From: Strix aluco
Lineage: Eukaryota > Chordata > Aves > Strigiformes > Strigidae
Length of the DNA stretch: 64,000 bases
Assembly: GCF_031877795.1 (NCBI RefSeq)
Contig: NC_133932.1
Span: 39,756,180-39,820,179 of the forward strand
Direction of reading: 5' to 3'
The notes beneath the pieces were generated by a model. That model was not told where the DNA came from, ran no database searches, and was given only the letters and a program-made list of their open reading frames with translations. The translations under genes and the position numbers were made by a program. Below, piece after piece: positions 1-15,400 of this stretch (its first letter is position 1; each line of letters opens with the position of its first letter).

Positions 1-325
1 TTTCCCCTCAGGTTGTATTTTAAAGTTGGTACGTGAAAATACAGGTGGCTTTTTTTAATCCACTTCATCAGATTTTTCCATTCCCTATTTTTAATTCTAC
101 TATCCGTAAATTTTATATTAATGGAATATTATATACAGTTCCAAAAATGTTGTGGGAAATGCATATCTTCTCCCTCTAGGTATTTGCCCTTTTTGCTTAC
201 TTTTAATCTGACAAAAGCTATACATAATCAGGTTAGATATAAATTTCTGTTCTGTTATTTGCAACACCTATTGCCAATCTACAATCCCCGAAGTCACAAT
301 TTACAAGGTTCTTAGAGCAACTTAC
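1..325 (-). other. Partial HSF2BP intron after coding exon 7
   Basis: AT-rich sequence following the donor at 325-324 on the minus strand. No matching C-terminal HSF2BP exon (the EVCLHVLRLV region) is visible, so this is the 5' part of an intron that continues off the window. Confidence 0.8.
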
Positions 326-429
326 CATTCAATAGCCACCAAAGCAAAGGAATAAAACCTGGACTTTCACTGATGTACTTCAAGCCTTTCAAGTTGATAC
401 TCACATTGTAAAGTGACATTAACATTAGC
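326..429 (-). CDS. HSF2BP: HSF2BP coding exon 7 (ARM-like domain)
   Basis: 104 nt, residues 233-267 plus the first base of an Asp-type codon. Encodes LMLMSLYNVSINLKGLKYIS then ESPGFIPLLWWLLN, a hallmark block of HSF2BP. The acceptor ATTCTAG is at 430-431 and the donor G|GTAAGT begins at 325. The final coding exons must lie to the left of base 1. Confidence 0.96.
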
Positions 430-3400
430 CTAGAATTGAAAGAAAAAAAGATTTGATGACCTTTGATTTCTCTGCATGTCTTGGCATCTTTTGCTATTTA
501 TGCCAAGCATGTACTGATGCAGAAGCCTACTCTAATAATTTATATTTTGATAAAAGAGACAAGTCTCAAACTGTGTATAAGCAATGCTGTGCAATACCTT
601 TTTTTCTACTGTTAAATCATCTATTTCAAACACATGGAAAAATATCCCATGTGAGAGTAAGTCTCATCAAACTCCATGAAATTCACCATGTGAAATGTGC
701 AAAACCAGGACTTGGCTTTACACAACCACACAATCTATACAATAGAGTTTTCGTGGTGACAATCCCCACTGGGCAGATGATCATCTCAAGCTGTTTGCCT
801 TGACAAATGAAAGGACCACTAGGAAACACAGAAAGCAAGACTATATACTGAGTACTCAAAACATCAAAGGAAGTCCCTGCTCCATCAGTTGTGCAACCAA
901 CCCTCCAGTGAGCTGCAACACAGACACAGAGCTTCTGCCATCCTCCTTCAAGTATCCCCCTGTTCCTCCTGCCAATGGGAACAGATGCAACATATAGCCA
1001 GTGTACAGCAAATGTCAGTGTAGTCTCTCTCTGCTGGCAGGGGAAGTTATTATGCCTACTGAAGCATTTGGAATAACGGGACAGGCCAGGAGGGGAAAAA
1101 GAAGGTATTAGTAGCCCCAGCTCAGCTTTGCACACTCCCTCCTAAGCTAGACTCTGTTATGGTGCAAGGCAGAGAACCAGCTTGCTCTGTCTGCTCTCCA
1201 GCCCCTCGCAGTCAGGCAGGGCCATATGATCTGGGCCATCGAGTGAGACCCTGCTGTGAAAAAAACAACTGCTTACCCCTTAAAATGTCATCATGGACTT
1301 TCCTATTTACCCTGCCTTCAGAAATCCAGATTGATTATGTTCAATGTACAAGTGGAAATTTTTTTTTTTTTTAAGTCAGTAACACTGGTATTCAATCTGG
1401 CTGTGAACTGTGTTCTTGTCCTAGTGCAGATCAACACCAGGGTAACACAGGCCAAATGGTACTCTCACCCGCACCTCTTCCAAACTATTTCAAAATAACA
1501 TTTGGGCCCACTCAAAGCCATATATATTTTTTTTTTTTTTTCCCAGAAGGTGATTTCTTTTGGTCTTTTATTATGGTCACTGATGTTGAAAGAGGACAGA
1601 ACCCATAACCTGTCTACAGCCTGGCAGCTAGAAAACATTTCCTCAATTTAGCATTGAAAACAGCCTAAGATGACATCCCTGACAAACTGAAACCAAGACT
1701 GTCCCTTGCATGTCTGTGTGTAAATGACAAATTAAAAATACACATAGTAAGTATATGTGCATTTCAGCCATGTTTTCAAAAGCTTCCAAAACCAGGATTT
1801 CCTAATTTCTCAGCCTCCTAAAATAGGAAGTTCATTAGTCATTTTGGGGCTGCATACATAACAGGTTATAAATTAAACCAAAGTCTTAACATTTCTACAG
1901 AGAGAAAATGAGGTAAACTGGAGCTCTGCATTTTAAAGGCCTACTCTAGCCTGCCGGTCCCACTGGCTTCTCCCACAGCAGCTCACACTGAAGTTACTGC
2001 AAACATGAAAAGCTTCAGTATGATCAGTAACTTGCAAAATCTAATACCCATCAGGGAAAGTGGGTTTGACTACAGGTACCCCCTCAGCCTTAGCCACAAC
2101 AGAGCTGAAGTAATGCTGTAAGGTACAGGAAGCTGCATGCAGAAACAGCAGCCCTGCTCTTTATGCAGATAAAATGCCTGGGTCGAAAATTACTTTTAGT
2201 TGCTTTCGACTGTCAGACAAGTATGGCAACTTGGAGCTCAAAATGAGTCTCCCTTTACAAAGTTATCCAGAACAACTACTAGTACTTAATGCAGGGCATT
2301 TCGTAGGGATTAAATCTTCTACAGTTTCCACTGAACTAAGTTCTGCCTTCAAACATTTGATGCCGATGTTGTCATGCTGTCTTCCATATTGCTGATACCA
2401 GCTTTTTATGGTGTTGGTGGATAAACCCTTCTTTTTCAGCTAAGCAGTCTCAGTGGGCTTAATGCAAATTATTTCAGTTTCCCTCTAACTTCCAGTAGGA
2501 ATGGGACCAGACACTCAAAAGCAGAATGCATCCAGAAAAAAATCACCACTGACATTAACAAGACAAACTAATGCTCAGCCTCTTTCAGAATCAGATCACT
2601 GCTGTACTATGAACTCGGAGCCAAAAGGCCCCTGATGTTCCTGAAAAAAGAGCTGTACTCTGGAGTCAGAAGTTGTCTTACAGATTCTTTCACAGTGATA
2701 TTCCCCTGTCCTGCCTTTTATGCAGATCATCTTTACAGCTGTGGAGTAGCTGGGAGGACAAGGCATTAGTGCACTTTATGATGTGCTATGATGGACGCTA
2801 TTACTTCTTTTCAAAGATGGTAACGTGCAAGTCAATCTTCTGGACAATGAAAGGGAAGATGAATAAGCAGGGCTCCTGTAACATTTATGGAACATGTCGT
2901 TATACCCACTCACAGCTGGGTGCCAGGTTACATACAAAACAATTACAGAGAAACAGGAACGAGGGGGAATGTTCTCCTCCGCTCTGGGACCAGCCTGGCT
3001 GATGCTATCTCTCATGACTGCAATGAACCTGCATGTCATTGCACTGACACCATTTCCAAACAAAAGAGAAATAACGTTATTCCAAATGGACTTCACACCT
3101 CACATCCTATTCTCAAATGAGTTCTCATGGCTTAAGCTACTATGCCACCAGCAGACTTTCAGACACTCTCCATGCATACCTTCAGAAAGCAGGAAAGAAA
3201 GTAACCCATTGCAGGCTGAACTGAGTTGTAATAGGTATAACATATTATGTGCTGTACCACTGTGCGTTTGATCACCTAGGCTTGTAAGCAGTAGGAATAA
3301 GAAATAGTAGATTATTAAATCTACTGCATCAGTGGCCACTGACAAGCAGTGAGGGGTGCTGTGGAATTGAAATTGCAGCTTTGTAAAGACCATACGCTTC

Positions 3401-6400
3401 TTTTCATACATTCTCTGCAGCTCTTACTTGGCTTCCAGAACCCAAGCCCTGACAACGGAGCACAGCCATAATTACCTATAATCAACCAGAATGAAAATGA
3501 TCAATAGAACAGTATCTTATAATGGAAAGTGTTAACATTTCTTGACAATGTCTTTCAACCATAATCTGTTGGACATTTGCAGTTAGAAATAAAGTGATGC
3601 AAAAAGATTTTATATCACTCGTTTGTTTTGTGCAGACAAAAGGGACTGGTGGTGGTGATCCAAGGAAGTGCTGTGGTTTTGGAGTGTCAGAAGACATAAC
3701 CCACCCCACAGGCCAATATAGTCACATATTATTACTAATTAAACACATTCACCTAAGCACAACGTAGAAGCATTTCCAGGCCCTTTATACCACCTTCACC
3801 TCTAGTACTTGCACATTCTAATAAGTATTTTTGGTGATAATTATTGCAAAAATGCTTATTGAAGTAAACCTGAAACACATAAATAATGGATAAACAAGAC
3901 TTTCTGTTTTTTTTTTTTTAATGTGGAGGGCTTTAATTATGTACTTCATAGTCTTCCTATTTAGGCAAGCCAAATTTAATTCACATCTTGTACTACTATA
4001 TCTGTCAATGTTTTCTTGAAAATCTAGAACTAAAAGCACAGCTAAAGCCCCTTCTTGTCTGCTTAATACATAAGATTAGTACATAAAATGTACTTATATG
4101 TACTAAAGTACATATTTTTACCAGCTACTTTCAACTGCTACATAAACAGAGTTGAATATTCCTAACAATTATAGCCGTGAACAATTGTGTAAATATCAAC
4201 AATTACAAATGTTGAAAAATCCCTATACCAATGAGAAGAAAACCTAAAGTCTTTCAAACCACTGCTATTTCAGAAAGGCAAAGACACCCATGAGATTTCA
4301 GTCCCAGCACTCATGTAGATGCCTTGGATATATTTATTACATACGCATGGACTACAGTGGATATTGTAGCAGTGCTGAAACAAATGACAGTTTTTCCCTG
4401 TAAATGTTTTACTTATATACTGGCACAAGTAAAACACAGGACTACTAGAAGAGGAAAGAGAATTCCTCTCTATCAGCTTACTTTGTCTGACACTACTGTG
4501 TGTAGAATTAGACTCACAGTTTCTCCTAATTTGTCACACAGTAAAGAAAAATATTTTTGAAAATAAAAGCTAGAAAAGAATTGTAAAACCTCAAAACTGA
4601 GCAAAGGACAAACATATTCTTGAAAATAACAAGTCAAATTTTTTCTTTAACTGATTAAATTTTAAATTGGTGATGTCATTCCAACTAATACCATGGTGAT
4701 ATTCTGACAAAAACATACTGCATTTCCAAAATAATGTACAGACATTTTCATCTATGAGGTAGTTTTAAAAATGTGTCTGTCTGTATGTATATGTGTATCA
4801 GTGTGTGTATAAACATTATTTATGATGACTCCAGAGTCTGTCTATATGTAAACTTTGAAATTTCACTACAATTTATGTTAACTATCATATCCTTATCTCA
4901 CAACTGCCTTTCACTTTGTAGTGCCTTATGTTCCTTACAGTAGGGAGAAAAGGAGTTCTGACACATCTGCTTAGATTGCTTAAGATTAACAAGCAGCTAA
5001 AAAACCTTACATACAGAGAACAATTTAAAAACAAACCAACCCCCAAAACCCTTTGCTGGGCTGGAAGAGTGTAAAATCCCAAAAAAGCACAGGAAAGAGG
5101 GTTTCAAGAACAGTGACAAGACACATAGGGATCTCATAGACAAAAAGGAACCTGATCACGGACATGAAAGACAAACACAGGGAAAACATTCTGCACTAAA
5201 ACATTTGAGCAAATTAAGAACCGTCATTCCATGACAAGACCATGAAGAAATCTCCTTTCTGGCATTTCCTCTAATGTCATAATAAAGCATTTTTTAAATC
5301 AAATGGTAAGTTCAGAGTAAGAAAAAAATTTGTTGGTTCTGTGGAACATTAGTAAACATTATCACTGCACTGAATTCAAACCATTGTAACATATGCTTAA
5401 TGTTTCTCACTTATCAAAAAGCTTGTGCAACCTCTTTTTTAAGCTTCACTCAATTTGTTAGCCTAAGAGGCTGGCCCTTGTTGAATCCCTAGCCACTTCA
5501 TGGGATTGTTTTATGTATATTTTATCAGTATTGCTGTATGGCAGCCAAGTTTATATCACCATGTGTAATTCTTCTGCAAAGCAGGCAGATTTTGAAATAT
5601 AATTAAAATACCATCCAAAACATCAATTCAAAAGGAAGGCCCTCAAATCCAATTACATTAACACAATCTGAAATGATCAGAAATAATTTATCTGGACCCA
5701 TAGACATATATTCAATTGAAATTCAGAGTGTGTGTTTGTGTGTGTGTGTGCACGTGCACGCGTTTAGGAACACTTTCCTCTCCTTACTGCTCTCCAAATA
5801 AAGTCCTTTCTTGTTAATTTTTTTCTGTACAGATTTTGAAACAGGTTCTCTTTTCATGGGTTTTTTTTGCTATATATATGAAGGCACAAATTATCTTTTC
5901 TTTCTTAAGTTGAGATTCTCATACAAACCTTTTAGTTGGGCTTTAGAAAAAAAAAAAAACCAAACCACTGTTGCAAGAGCTGACTACCCTGTTTTGAGTT
6001 CTGACCTTCAAGCCCAACACTTGGGAAACAGTAAATGACTGACATCAGAATATCTAACCACTACCTACAGCACAGGCCACTCAGCTTCCCCCTCGCTACT
6101 CAACAGGGAAAGGCAAACACCTCAGAGGGCAACTCATTCCCCCTAACACTGGCTGACTGAGCTATCATCTGACAGCACCATCTCCTTCCACTGACTGTGG
6201 GAAGGAGCCCAGACAGTTAGCAGATACTTGACATCTAGCTTTCTGATAGCTGAGGTTAGGCAAGATAAAACCTATCCAAAGTTAGGACTGAGCCTGATTT
6301 CATGCCTGCATGGACGCAGTCAAATTACTGTGGCTGACAGGGTTGCTGTTTGTCAGCTGAGCTGTGACAGCTGGCTTGGGTATGAATTCTTTGTGTGTGT

Positions 6401-9400
6401 ATCCCATTTATGAAAAAAAACACCACACTGGCTTAAGCCATCTTTATGAACAAATTAACCAGATGTACAGGGCAAGTGCCCACAGCTTAGCGGATGAACA
6501 AGTACTCCTTAAGCCACAGTAATTTGCTTGGTCAAGGCCGTACATCCTCAGCTTGTAACAGCTCTCAGAAAAAGGCAAAGACAATAGTTTCATCTCTCCA
6601 ACTTTTCCAGCACCTGAACTGTGTAACATGGCCTTTTCTTTACAATGCTGTATCACAAGGTCCCTTTATAGGCATTACCTTTTACAAACATAATTGCATG
6701 GTGCTTCTGGCTCCTAAGTAGCATTAATTTAATTTTTGCTCTTAGCAGACACATAACTCACTTTTTTCACTAAGCAGATGTAGCATTTTACAGTCTTCAT
6801 ATTGGAAAGGAATAAATTTAAGTCCACATTTCCCACATCCTCTCTGTTTTAAAACTTGACCTCACACTTGCCTTATCTGATCCTCAACTCACGAGCCCCT
6901 CCTAAGGTAGAAGAGTGTATCCTTGCTCATCTCTACAATATTATTGTGCTTAAGAGGCTTCTAAAGAGACACAAAACTTGGATGAAGCTAGCCTTCTAGC
7001 CAAGCCTGGAACATCTGCAAGGAATGCTGCTGTGAAAAGAGTTTCCAAAAATTATGTTTCCCCTAGAGGAAAGGAAATAATGGGAGAGCTAGTAAACTAC
7101 TGTCATCACTGTGACCTACACTGCAAGATAATGCATTTCATTTGAAAGAGGAAAAAAAAAAGTCATCATACACTTTAAATTTGGTACAGAGTCCCGGCTT
7201 CATGCTTCCCAGGAGGTGCATCATTGTGTCCAGTAATTCACGACTTGAACTAACCAAGAACTCACGGCCACATGCCAGCGCAGCCACATCTGTGAGAGAA
7301 CACAAAACATCACCATAAAAATCATGTTTCAAACAAAAGTTTATGTTAATTATCAGGACCACTAAAAAGGTATGTCAGCTGTGAAGAATGAACTACGGCA
7401 TCTATATAAACTTCAAACTATATTCATCTACATAGCAAATACCGAAGCAGCAAATTATACTGGTCAAGCTCCTTCATAACTCTACTTTTTGGTAATTAAA
7501 ATACTTATTCAGAGTGGCCAGTATCCCAATAGTAACACAGTGAATTATGAAACAAAAGCTTGGATTCATCCGCAAATAATATGGGACTGAAGCAAAGCTG
7601 AGCATTGTAAGGTCCCACTTTAAAACAACACGATTGTAGATTGTTTTACAATCACTCAATCCAGTATACCTGGCACATTACACAACCAAAACTCTCATGG
7701 ACATCTACTCAAAAGCTCTTTTCCTACCTCTCTGCAAGTGCTGCATTATTCATGCAAACCAAAAGGCAAGAGTATTTCCAAAGACTACTGCTCCATAGAA
7801 AACTTTCCTTTAGTATTTTCCCTTACACTTGCCCCATACTTTAGGGCATCCTTATGTGCAACAGGAATCTTCCAGCAACCCGAGCTTCTTTGTACTGTGC
7901 AACTGGCCAAGCCTCCAAACGTGTGAAGCACAGTGTACCTAACTAGTGACAGAACCTGGTTCCCTGGAATCCCATTCAGGGCAAGTTTGGTGATCTGCTG
8001 TGTGATACAGTTCTTCCACTTTCATGCAGCCTCAGGTTCTCTCTCCTATGCACATACATCACAATGCCTTTTTTGACCTCCAAATAAGCAGAGGTACTAT
8101 GGACACAGCATATAATTAAAGACTGTTATCACAGTGTTTGTGCACACTGGGCTGTGTTAAGACTGCACTGAGAACTTCTGGCGTCTTCTAACTTCTGAAT
8201 ACTTGGCACTTCACAATCAGCTGCTCAGTGTTCTTTTAATGCTGCTTTCAAGTGTAATACTGCCTTACAGCGTAACTAGGAGGATTAAACTGGTACCTTC
8301 TACATTGTTCATCTGACTGTGTCCTTTATCACATTTGAGTTTCAGCAGCCCAAATTACAGAGACAAAGAGACAAATCTTGGTAATATTAAATTCACTGGC
8401 AAAATTTATATCAGCTTTACTGAAGAAAGACTTTGTTCCACCGTCCTGATTCCTCCTCAGGCAGAACCCCAACACCTCCCAACTTCCAGCCTTTAAACAT
8501 TTTCTTTGTTCAGACTTTACTTCTGCTATGCTTTTTCTGGTTTTGGTTGTTGTTTCGGTGGTTTTTTTTATTTAATGAAGCAATTGGACATAACTGGATT
8601 CCACCTTGGTACAGTGGCATAATGCATCACATAGGGTTTTTATTACAATCTTTAATGGCACCACAACACCTAAAACCACACACGCAAAAAAGCTGTTAAT
8701 GTAAGAGCCACTTCTTTGTATAACTACCCACTGTTTTATCTATGTTGCATTGTGTCATTTTGACAGTTGCAGTTTCACAAAAATGCAGATGACATATCAA
8801 CCCCATTTCTCACAGCCTTCCAAGTCAAGGGCAGCTGTACTAAGATAGATCTGTGTCTTTCTACTCATTTTCTGACCCTAAAAAGAAACATTTAGTATGG
8901 AAGTCAGGTTTAGTACCTTTTGCTTCTCTTAGCACTATGGATTCAGGACAGTGAAGGTGTGGTCCATCTGACGGCAACAAAATTCTTAAGCAGTTTCAAA
9001 ATGCTGAGCACATACCTTAAGATAGGGCTGATCTACTTGCATCATCTGCGATTCATACATCTTGACATTAGCATTATTGGTGATTCAGAAAGTAAATGGC
9101 TTGATATTTACAAACTAAGGTGAGCATACAAGACTAGTATTTTACTTCAGATTGAATGGACATGTTAGGGAATTTCAGAACTCAATGGCTCTTACTGGTC
9201 TAACCCTTAACTGTGTCACAGACAGCACAACGCCTCGCAGAAGTGTCAATGACAAAATCTGCTAAAACTTCAAAAAACTAGGAAGTCACCCAAGATACCA
9301 ACACCAACTAAACACTTGACTTTGAAAAGCTGTATTTACTGCAGCACATAAGGCAATATAGAAATTCCCAGTACGTGTGGAATGCTACTCTGAAAGATAA

Positions 9401-12400
9401 CATTAACTTACTTGTTACAATCCCTGCCAAAGCTAATACAAACTGATTTTCATCAGAATCCAAATCCTGCTGTTTCATGTCTTCACTTAATGACTTCACA
9501 AAGCTCTCCATGGTCTGTGCAGTGATTGTGAAAAACTTTACTGCTTTACTCTGCAAGCGCGGAGGAGAAAAAAAGATTATACACACCACAGCGACTATGA
9601 TTATTAGATGCTATAGTAAAACTGGACAATCTTCAAAATTACTAAAACATCCAGTTACTTTAAAAAACAACAGGAAATAGCAAGTATGCACTGACATGTT
9701 TGATGTCCTAATATTTGAATCCATTACCTCAGAAGAAAATGGGAAACTACCCAATGCTACATTTATTTATAAAACTAAACCACTGTGTATTTACCTCCTA
9801 AACCCAAAATAATACATATCAAACAACAGAATTAAAGCTCATTTTCAAAAGTGAGGATATTATCTTTGTTTTGCAATAGCTGCACCAGGTGTTTCACATT
9901 TACTGGGCTACTACAGCAGCTTTTGTCAAGACCCTATCCAGCTGAAGACTGGAGAACAACCTGATGTAGTGATTTGATATGAATTTTCTAAGAAAACCTA
10001 TGAAATACCCAGAAAAGAAACAGAATTTGATTGGATCCTAACATGATTCATTAACTGCTCAATACAGACTGCAGAAGAGGCTAGGTAGAAGTCCTTTAGA
10101 AAAAGAAATGGAGGTCTCTCCTGGGTCACCGGTTGAATTTAAGTCAGCAATGTCACATGAGAAAGACGATCATCACATCAGAGCATATAAACAGGAGTAC
10201 AGCCTGTAATTATATTATGCAGTCTTTTCCCCTCAGCTGGAACACTCCTCCACTCTGGGGTATCTCAGTTGAGGAAGCAGCCACCTAGTACAAAGCTCAG
10301 GGCAGGGCAAAGAGCCTGGTCAGAGGTGCAGACAGAGACTACAAATAAGGACTGAGAGAACTATTTCTGTTTATTAATAATTCTGACCTGTAAAACATTG
10401 CTGAAACACTATTTCACACAGAGGATGCTGGGTTTTGTAACAAAAATAGTGTAACAGGGAGTCCATAATGCCAGGTTGCCCAGTGTCTTTAATAATTTTG
10501 CCAGTTGCTGCATGAAGCAGATGAAACTTTTAGTCATTCCTGGCAGTGACCCAGTGGGACAGCCCAAGAAATGCCTGAACTTTTATTCATTTTGCAAAGT
10601 GACTCAAAATTTTAGTATTTTGTCAAAACTACTGCTTTCACAGTATGTACAAAGCTACTGGTAACATTTCTTTATTCCTCCACTGCTGCACATTCACCAC
10701 AAAGTTACACAGTTCCTGTGGGGTGACTCCAGCAACGCATCATTAAAAGGGGCAGCCAATACTCAGTATCTTCACAAATGATATTGTGGCCCCAGAATAA
10801 CAGGAATGAAGGGATCGTGGGAAAAGAGAACGATAAGAAGTACACTTCCGCATGTGCTGGATGTACTTTTTATACTTATAGGGACACCACACCTCAAAGA
10901 TGGCAATTTTAACATAAGCAGTGACTGTAGTTCAAGGAGCAGAGGGCATGCGAGAAAATGAAGAGAGCCTACTACAGCAGACTAGTATAAACTATTACGA
11001 AAATATGTATTCACAGAGGAACAGAGTACTAAGCAAACCAAGTAGCTGGTATGTTGCACAGAAAACAAGCAAAATCTTCTGTTTGCCAGTCTCCTGAGGT
11101 GTGCTGGTGTCCCCTCTGCCTAACCTTCTTCCCAAATAGCCATTAATTAACTAGCAGTGAGGTCTGAGGAGCCGCAGAGACCAATCAGGTTTATAAATAG
11201 CAAGCATAATGTACTCTGCACAGTCTCTTATTAGCTTGACAGTATTTTCATGGGACTGAAGAATGTCTCACCCACAGACACTGAGAGAAGGAGAGTTCTG
11301 AGAGCAGCCATTAAGGTGCTTGAGCTCAAATGGTGCAATGAAACCTCTGCTGTCCAAGTAATTCCTGCATGAAAACATCAGTTCATCAGATAACTGAAGT
11401 AGCAGATCACCTTGTAGGATCCAAAATTTCTCAAGTTGAAGCACGCCTTGATGTTGTTCTGAAATCAAACCTTCAGTTTGTATTTCCATGCGAGAGCCCT
11501 GTCGTGTGGATATCTGGTTGAAGTTTTTTGAAAGACATCTAAAATGATCTCACGGGAATTAATTTACTTCTTTTTTAGCACATGCAGATAGGCATCCTTG
11601 AACACTCTCTCTCATGCTGCTTCTCTGGATGTTTCTTCAGGTTCTCTCTAGGAACACTACACATGGGTAGAAATAGCAGGCATCTCTCCCTCACTGCCTT
11701 GAAAACTGCTTGTGTTACATTTCAAATTTGCTGCTCAAGTTTTGACTTTCCCAACCCATATGGACACAAATGGTATACTGGTCCCAAACATCATTTCAGT
11801 CAATAGGCACTGCAGAACGGTATGGAAGACCTACTTCTGTATCTGTGCAAAGGCTGAAAAAAGCTGAAGCATTGTTCTCTAAGGCATGAAATGATTTTGA
11901 ATTGATGCCACCCTCCCCACATGCTTAAATATGAGCAACGGTTTCAAAGCATTCTTGATGTTGTTATAAATTTCTGTAGTTCACAATAACTTCTCAGGGG
12001 AGGGAGGAAGATGCTGCAAGCTGTACAACTTGTCTAAAATAACTCAAACCAAAAACTTTGTATGAGAAATCTCCATTATCTTTCAATAACCTGACTCATT
12101 GCCAAGTTGCAATCTGTGGTTGATGCAATGCCATACAATCCGTTTATGTTTTTCCTAGTGGTCTTGTTGCAAACCCAGGCACATTTCTTACCATGTTATG
12201 TGCACCATCACAAGAAAATGATGCCCAGAAATGTTGCTATGACCTTCACCAGAAGTATAGCAGTTCAATGGGCTGTAACAATTCCTGGGAATGAATATTT
12301 TGCATTTCAAACAAACACAGAAACAAAAGTATTGCATCTTCACAGTTGAGCTTTTTACCCTTATACAAAGCATCAGGTAACAGTTTTGTTTTTACCTAAT

Positions 12401-15400
12401 TCTACTTAATTTTGATACTTAAGACTGCTTTCAACAAGACTTCTACTAATTTTACTCTCACCTTGTAGAAATAGTCATTTTCATCACTGCTAGTGTTTTT
12501 GTGGGAAACATACTATTTCAATGTTGTTTCACAAGTCAAATAACAGCTAGTCACTAAATATTGTCAATTCTTACAGTTTTAAACTGTTCTGAAAATATGG
12601 CATGTAATTTTATACTATTTTTGTTGTTATGTGGGGGCTCTGTAGTACCCACCTGCCTTTTTTCTTTTAACTGCTTTATACAATGTTCGTACAGACTTTT
12701 TTTCCTTAGTAACTGCTGCTGCTTAGATCTTGAATCATCAGAATTTATCATCAAAAGGTATCATGTACAGCTTTCTAATATCCAACATAAAGTTATAATT
12801 GCGTTTTGGTGCACCCAAACTGGAAAACTTCTTATAAACACACTAGTTTACCAATCACTATAATTAACTAATCCTATTCACTCAGCTGTTCATGCTGCTG
12901 AAAAATCAAGCCAGAAGAAACCATGGCATCAGTTCACTCAGATTAAATACCATTCCATTCCTTCTTACATAGGCATATGTAAGATATGACAAATCATATT
13001 TTTTGTCAGGCCTGTTCCTCTGATACCTCCTAATTCCATCAGCTGCACTTGGCAGTGAAACTGTGTTAGTTGTAATATTACTATTGTCATTAACTGTTGA
13101 TTTGGTTTTCGGTGGTTTGTTTTTTTTTTTTTTTTTTTTTTTCAAATAAGCTACCTGTTCACATTTAACACTGAAGATCTAATACAGCTAGGCTCTCCAA
13201 ATTTCCAAGAGTCATGCAAGTATTAAGGCAGCACAAAGATCCAAAGAAGTTGAGAATTGATAGATCTGTCTTCCTTCCATGAGAACAGTTCCGTGAAGCT
13301 CTCTACAGGCATGGGAACTGCTGCGTGTGCCCAAGAATTATTTTCTTCTTCTGTTAGCTTGCAAAGATATTTACATTGTGCTAGCTGCAGCCTTGCTTCC
13401 AGTTTAACAGTGCGTGGTGGAAAACAGATAATCCTTGTTTGGTAACACAAATTACTGCATTTATTCCCAGCCTACCTCCTAACACTTCATAGTTCCAACA
13501 CTTCTTAAATGAGAATGGATGGTTCCCAAAGAATATACAATTCAGAAAATATTTTTGCTGTCCTATCAGTTTCTGAAATATATCCTTAAAGCGTGTAACA
13601 GAGGAAGGTCCTTGTTTTAAAGACCTAACAGCATTACCACCAATAAGTATTCACCTGCCATACTTACTCCTCCTAGAATGGTTTTAACAGCTTCCTCATT
13701 GCTAGATACACCCCACAACAGTGTGCACACCGCTGCACCCATTTCTGTGCAATACTCTGCTTGCTGCAGGAGCTGCTGCTTGGCCTCATTCAGCTGCTGG
13801 CGGAGGTCTAGCTTCTCCTGAAATAGTGTAAGGAAATTTTGGTTGTACTTCATATCAGCCACAACAAGTTTCTAGGCTAAGGGACAAAACAAGAAACAAC
13901 ATCATGGCCATATATGAAATGAAGCGGGGGGGGTGCCTGCAGTGGCAAAATCAGAGCAGTTGCAGATACATACCTTCTCTGCTGAGCTGTATCTAAGTAG
14001 TAAGCACATTGTGGAGGCTGACAGTAACCAGAAGCCTGTCCACAAGGTCAGACCAAATGACCCACCGAGACTGAGTGGCACCTAGAGAAGTTTGATAGGA
14101 GAGTCTACTCCTCCTAAGCAAACAGCTACGTGTCTCCTCAAGAGAGAAGGGATTTCAACATCAGAGGTCAACCTTTCCAGACACCTTACAAAAGATACCG
14201 TAAACACCTTATAGGAAGGGAGGGTTATGTTTTTCAAAATAGACTTCTGCCTTAGCCAGTGTTGTAGAGTTACTGGACACCTAACATAAATACTGTTCTC
14301 TTCCAACTTTTCTTCTCTTGGCATATTCCTCATCAGCGGTCGCAAAGTGAGACAGAGTCCCTGGAAAAACAGACCTAAGGCTTGAAGTTTGGAGGGCCTT
14401 TCATACCAAGAAAGCCCAGGCACTATCATGCACCCATCACTTAAGTGAGCTGCTCAGTGGTCCTTGCTACAAAGCATAAAGAGAGAACAGAGCAATCCAA
14501 CATGACCAGGACACAATTTCAAATCAGCAGTACTTTTTTCCAATCACATGGCAAGTTGGCCAGAAGAGTATCATGAGATTAGGTATGATTCTAGGTCTCC
14601 CTGGCTTCCTACCAAATGCCACAGGGGTTACTTCTCAGCTTCTCAGCTTAGAGCTAGTGCAGACAGTGAGATCAAGGCAGGGATAACGCAGTCTGTGGTC
14701 TCTCAGGGTGCGTGGGGGCTCCCTGCTAACTCTGAGTGGGGTGGTATTAGACAGTGCTGCAGGGAAAGATAAAGGCCAGTCAAGAAAAATGATGCTAACT
14801 CAAGTATTAGAAGAGAGGGAATCACAGATCACACGATGTCAGAAGAACAGAAGGATCTTGTTCTGCCCATTTTATGGGCATGGGACTTTCAGATTCACCA
14901 CAGAAAGCAACCCCCTCAGCCCAGCCTCCCCTGTGTTTAGCTATCAGGATGAAGTATGGGGAAATGAGAAGGAATCTTTTCTAGTCAATTTTGAAAGCAA
15001 GTAAACAGAACAAAACTTTCAATGATATATTCCCATCAAGATTTTAAACTAAGTATTCATAATTTTGGGAGTTCACCTCAATGTTTTCTGTTAAGGGTTT
15101 GGAAAGAATAGAAACATAAACTAATCTGAAAATTTACATAACATGGTATCAACCAGTACAAAGCTGCTTGTACTCTGTCATCAATTTCCTACCTAGAATC
15201 CTGTATCATACCAGACAGCCTGATTTGCATTGCTTTATCATGCTGCTAATGGAACACACAGGCTAGGATTTATAAAGTTCAAATTAAATTTATCAAGCAG
15301 ATTTCTGTGCATACTTACTCTCTGGAGTCTCTTTCACCTTATAGTTTAATAGCAAAGGCTGACACTTGCTGTTGGTTCCCTAAGCATAGAAGTCCCGGGA

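Noticed and set aside
683..1135. 150-codon minus-strand open frame in HSF2BP intron 6
   Set aside because: No family resemblance and no fit to the HSF2BP exon phases.
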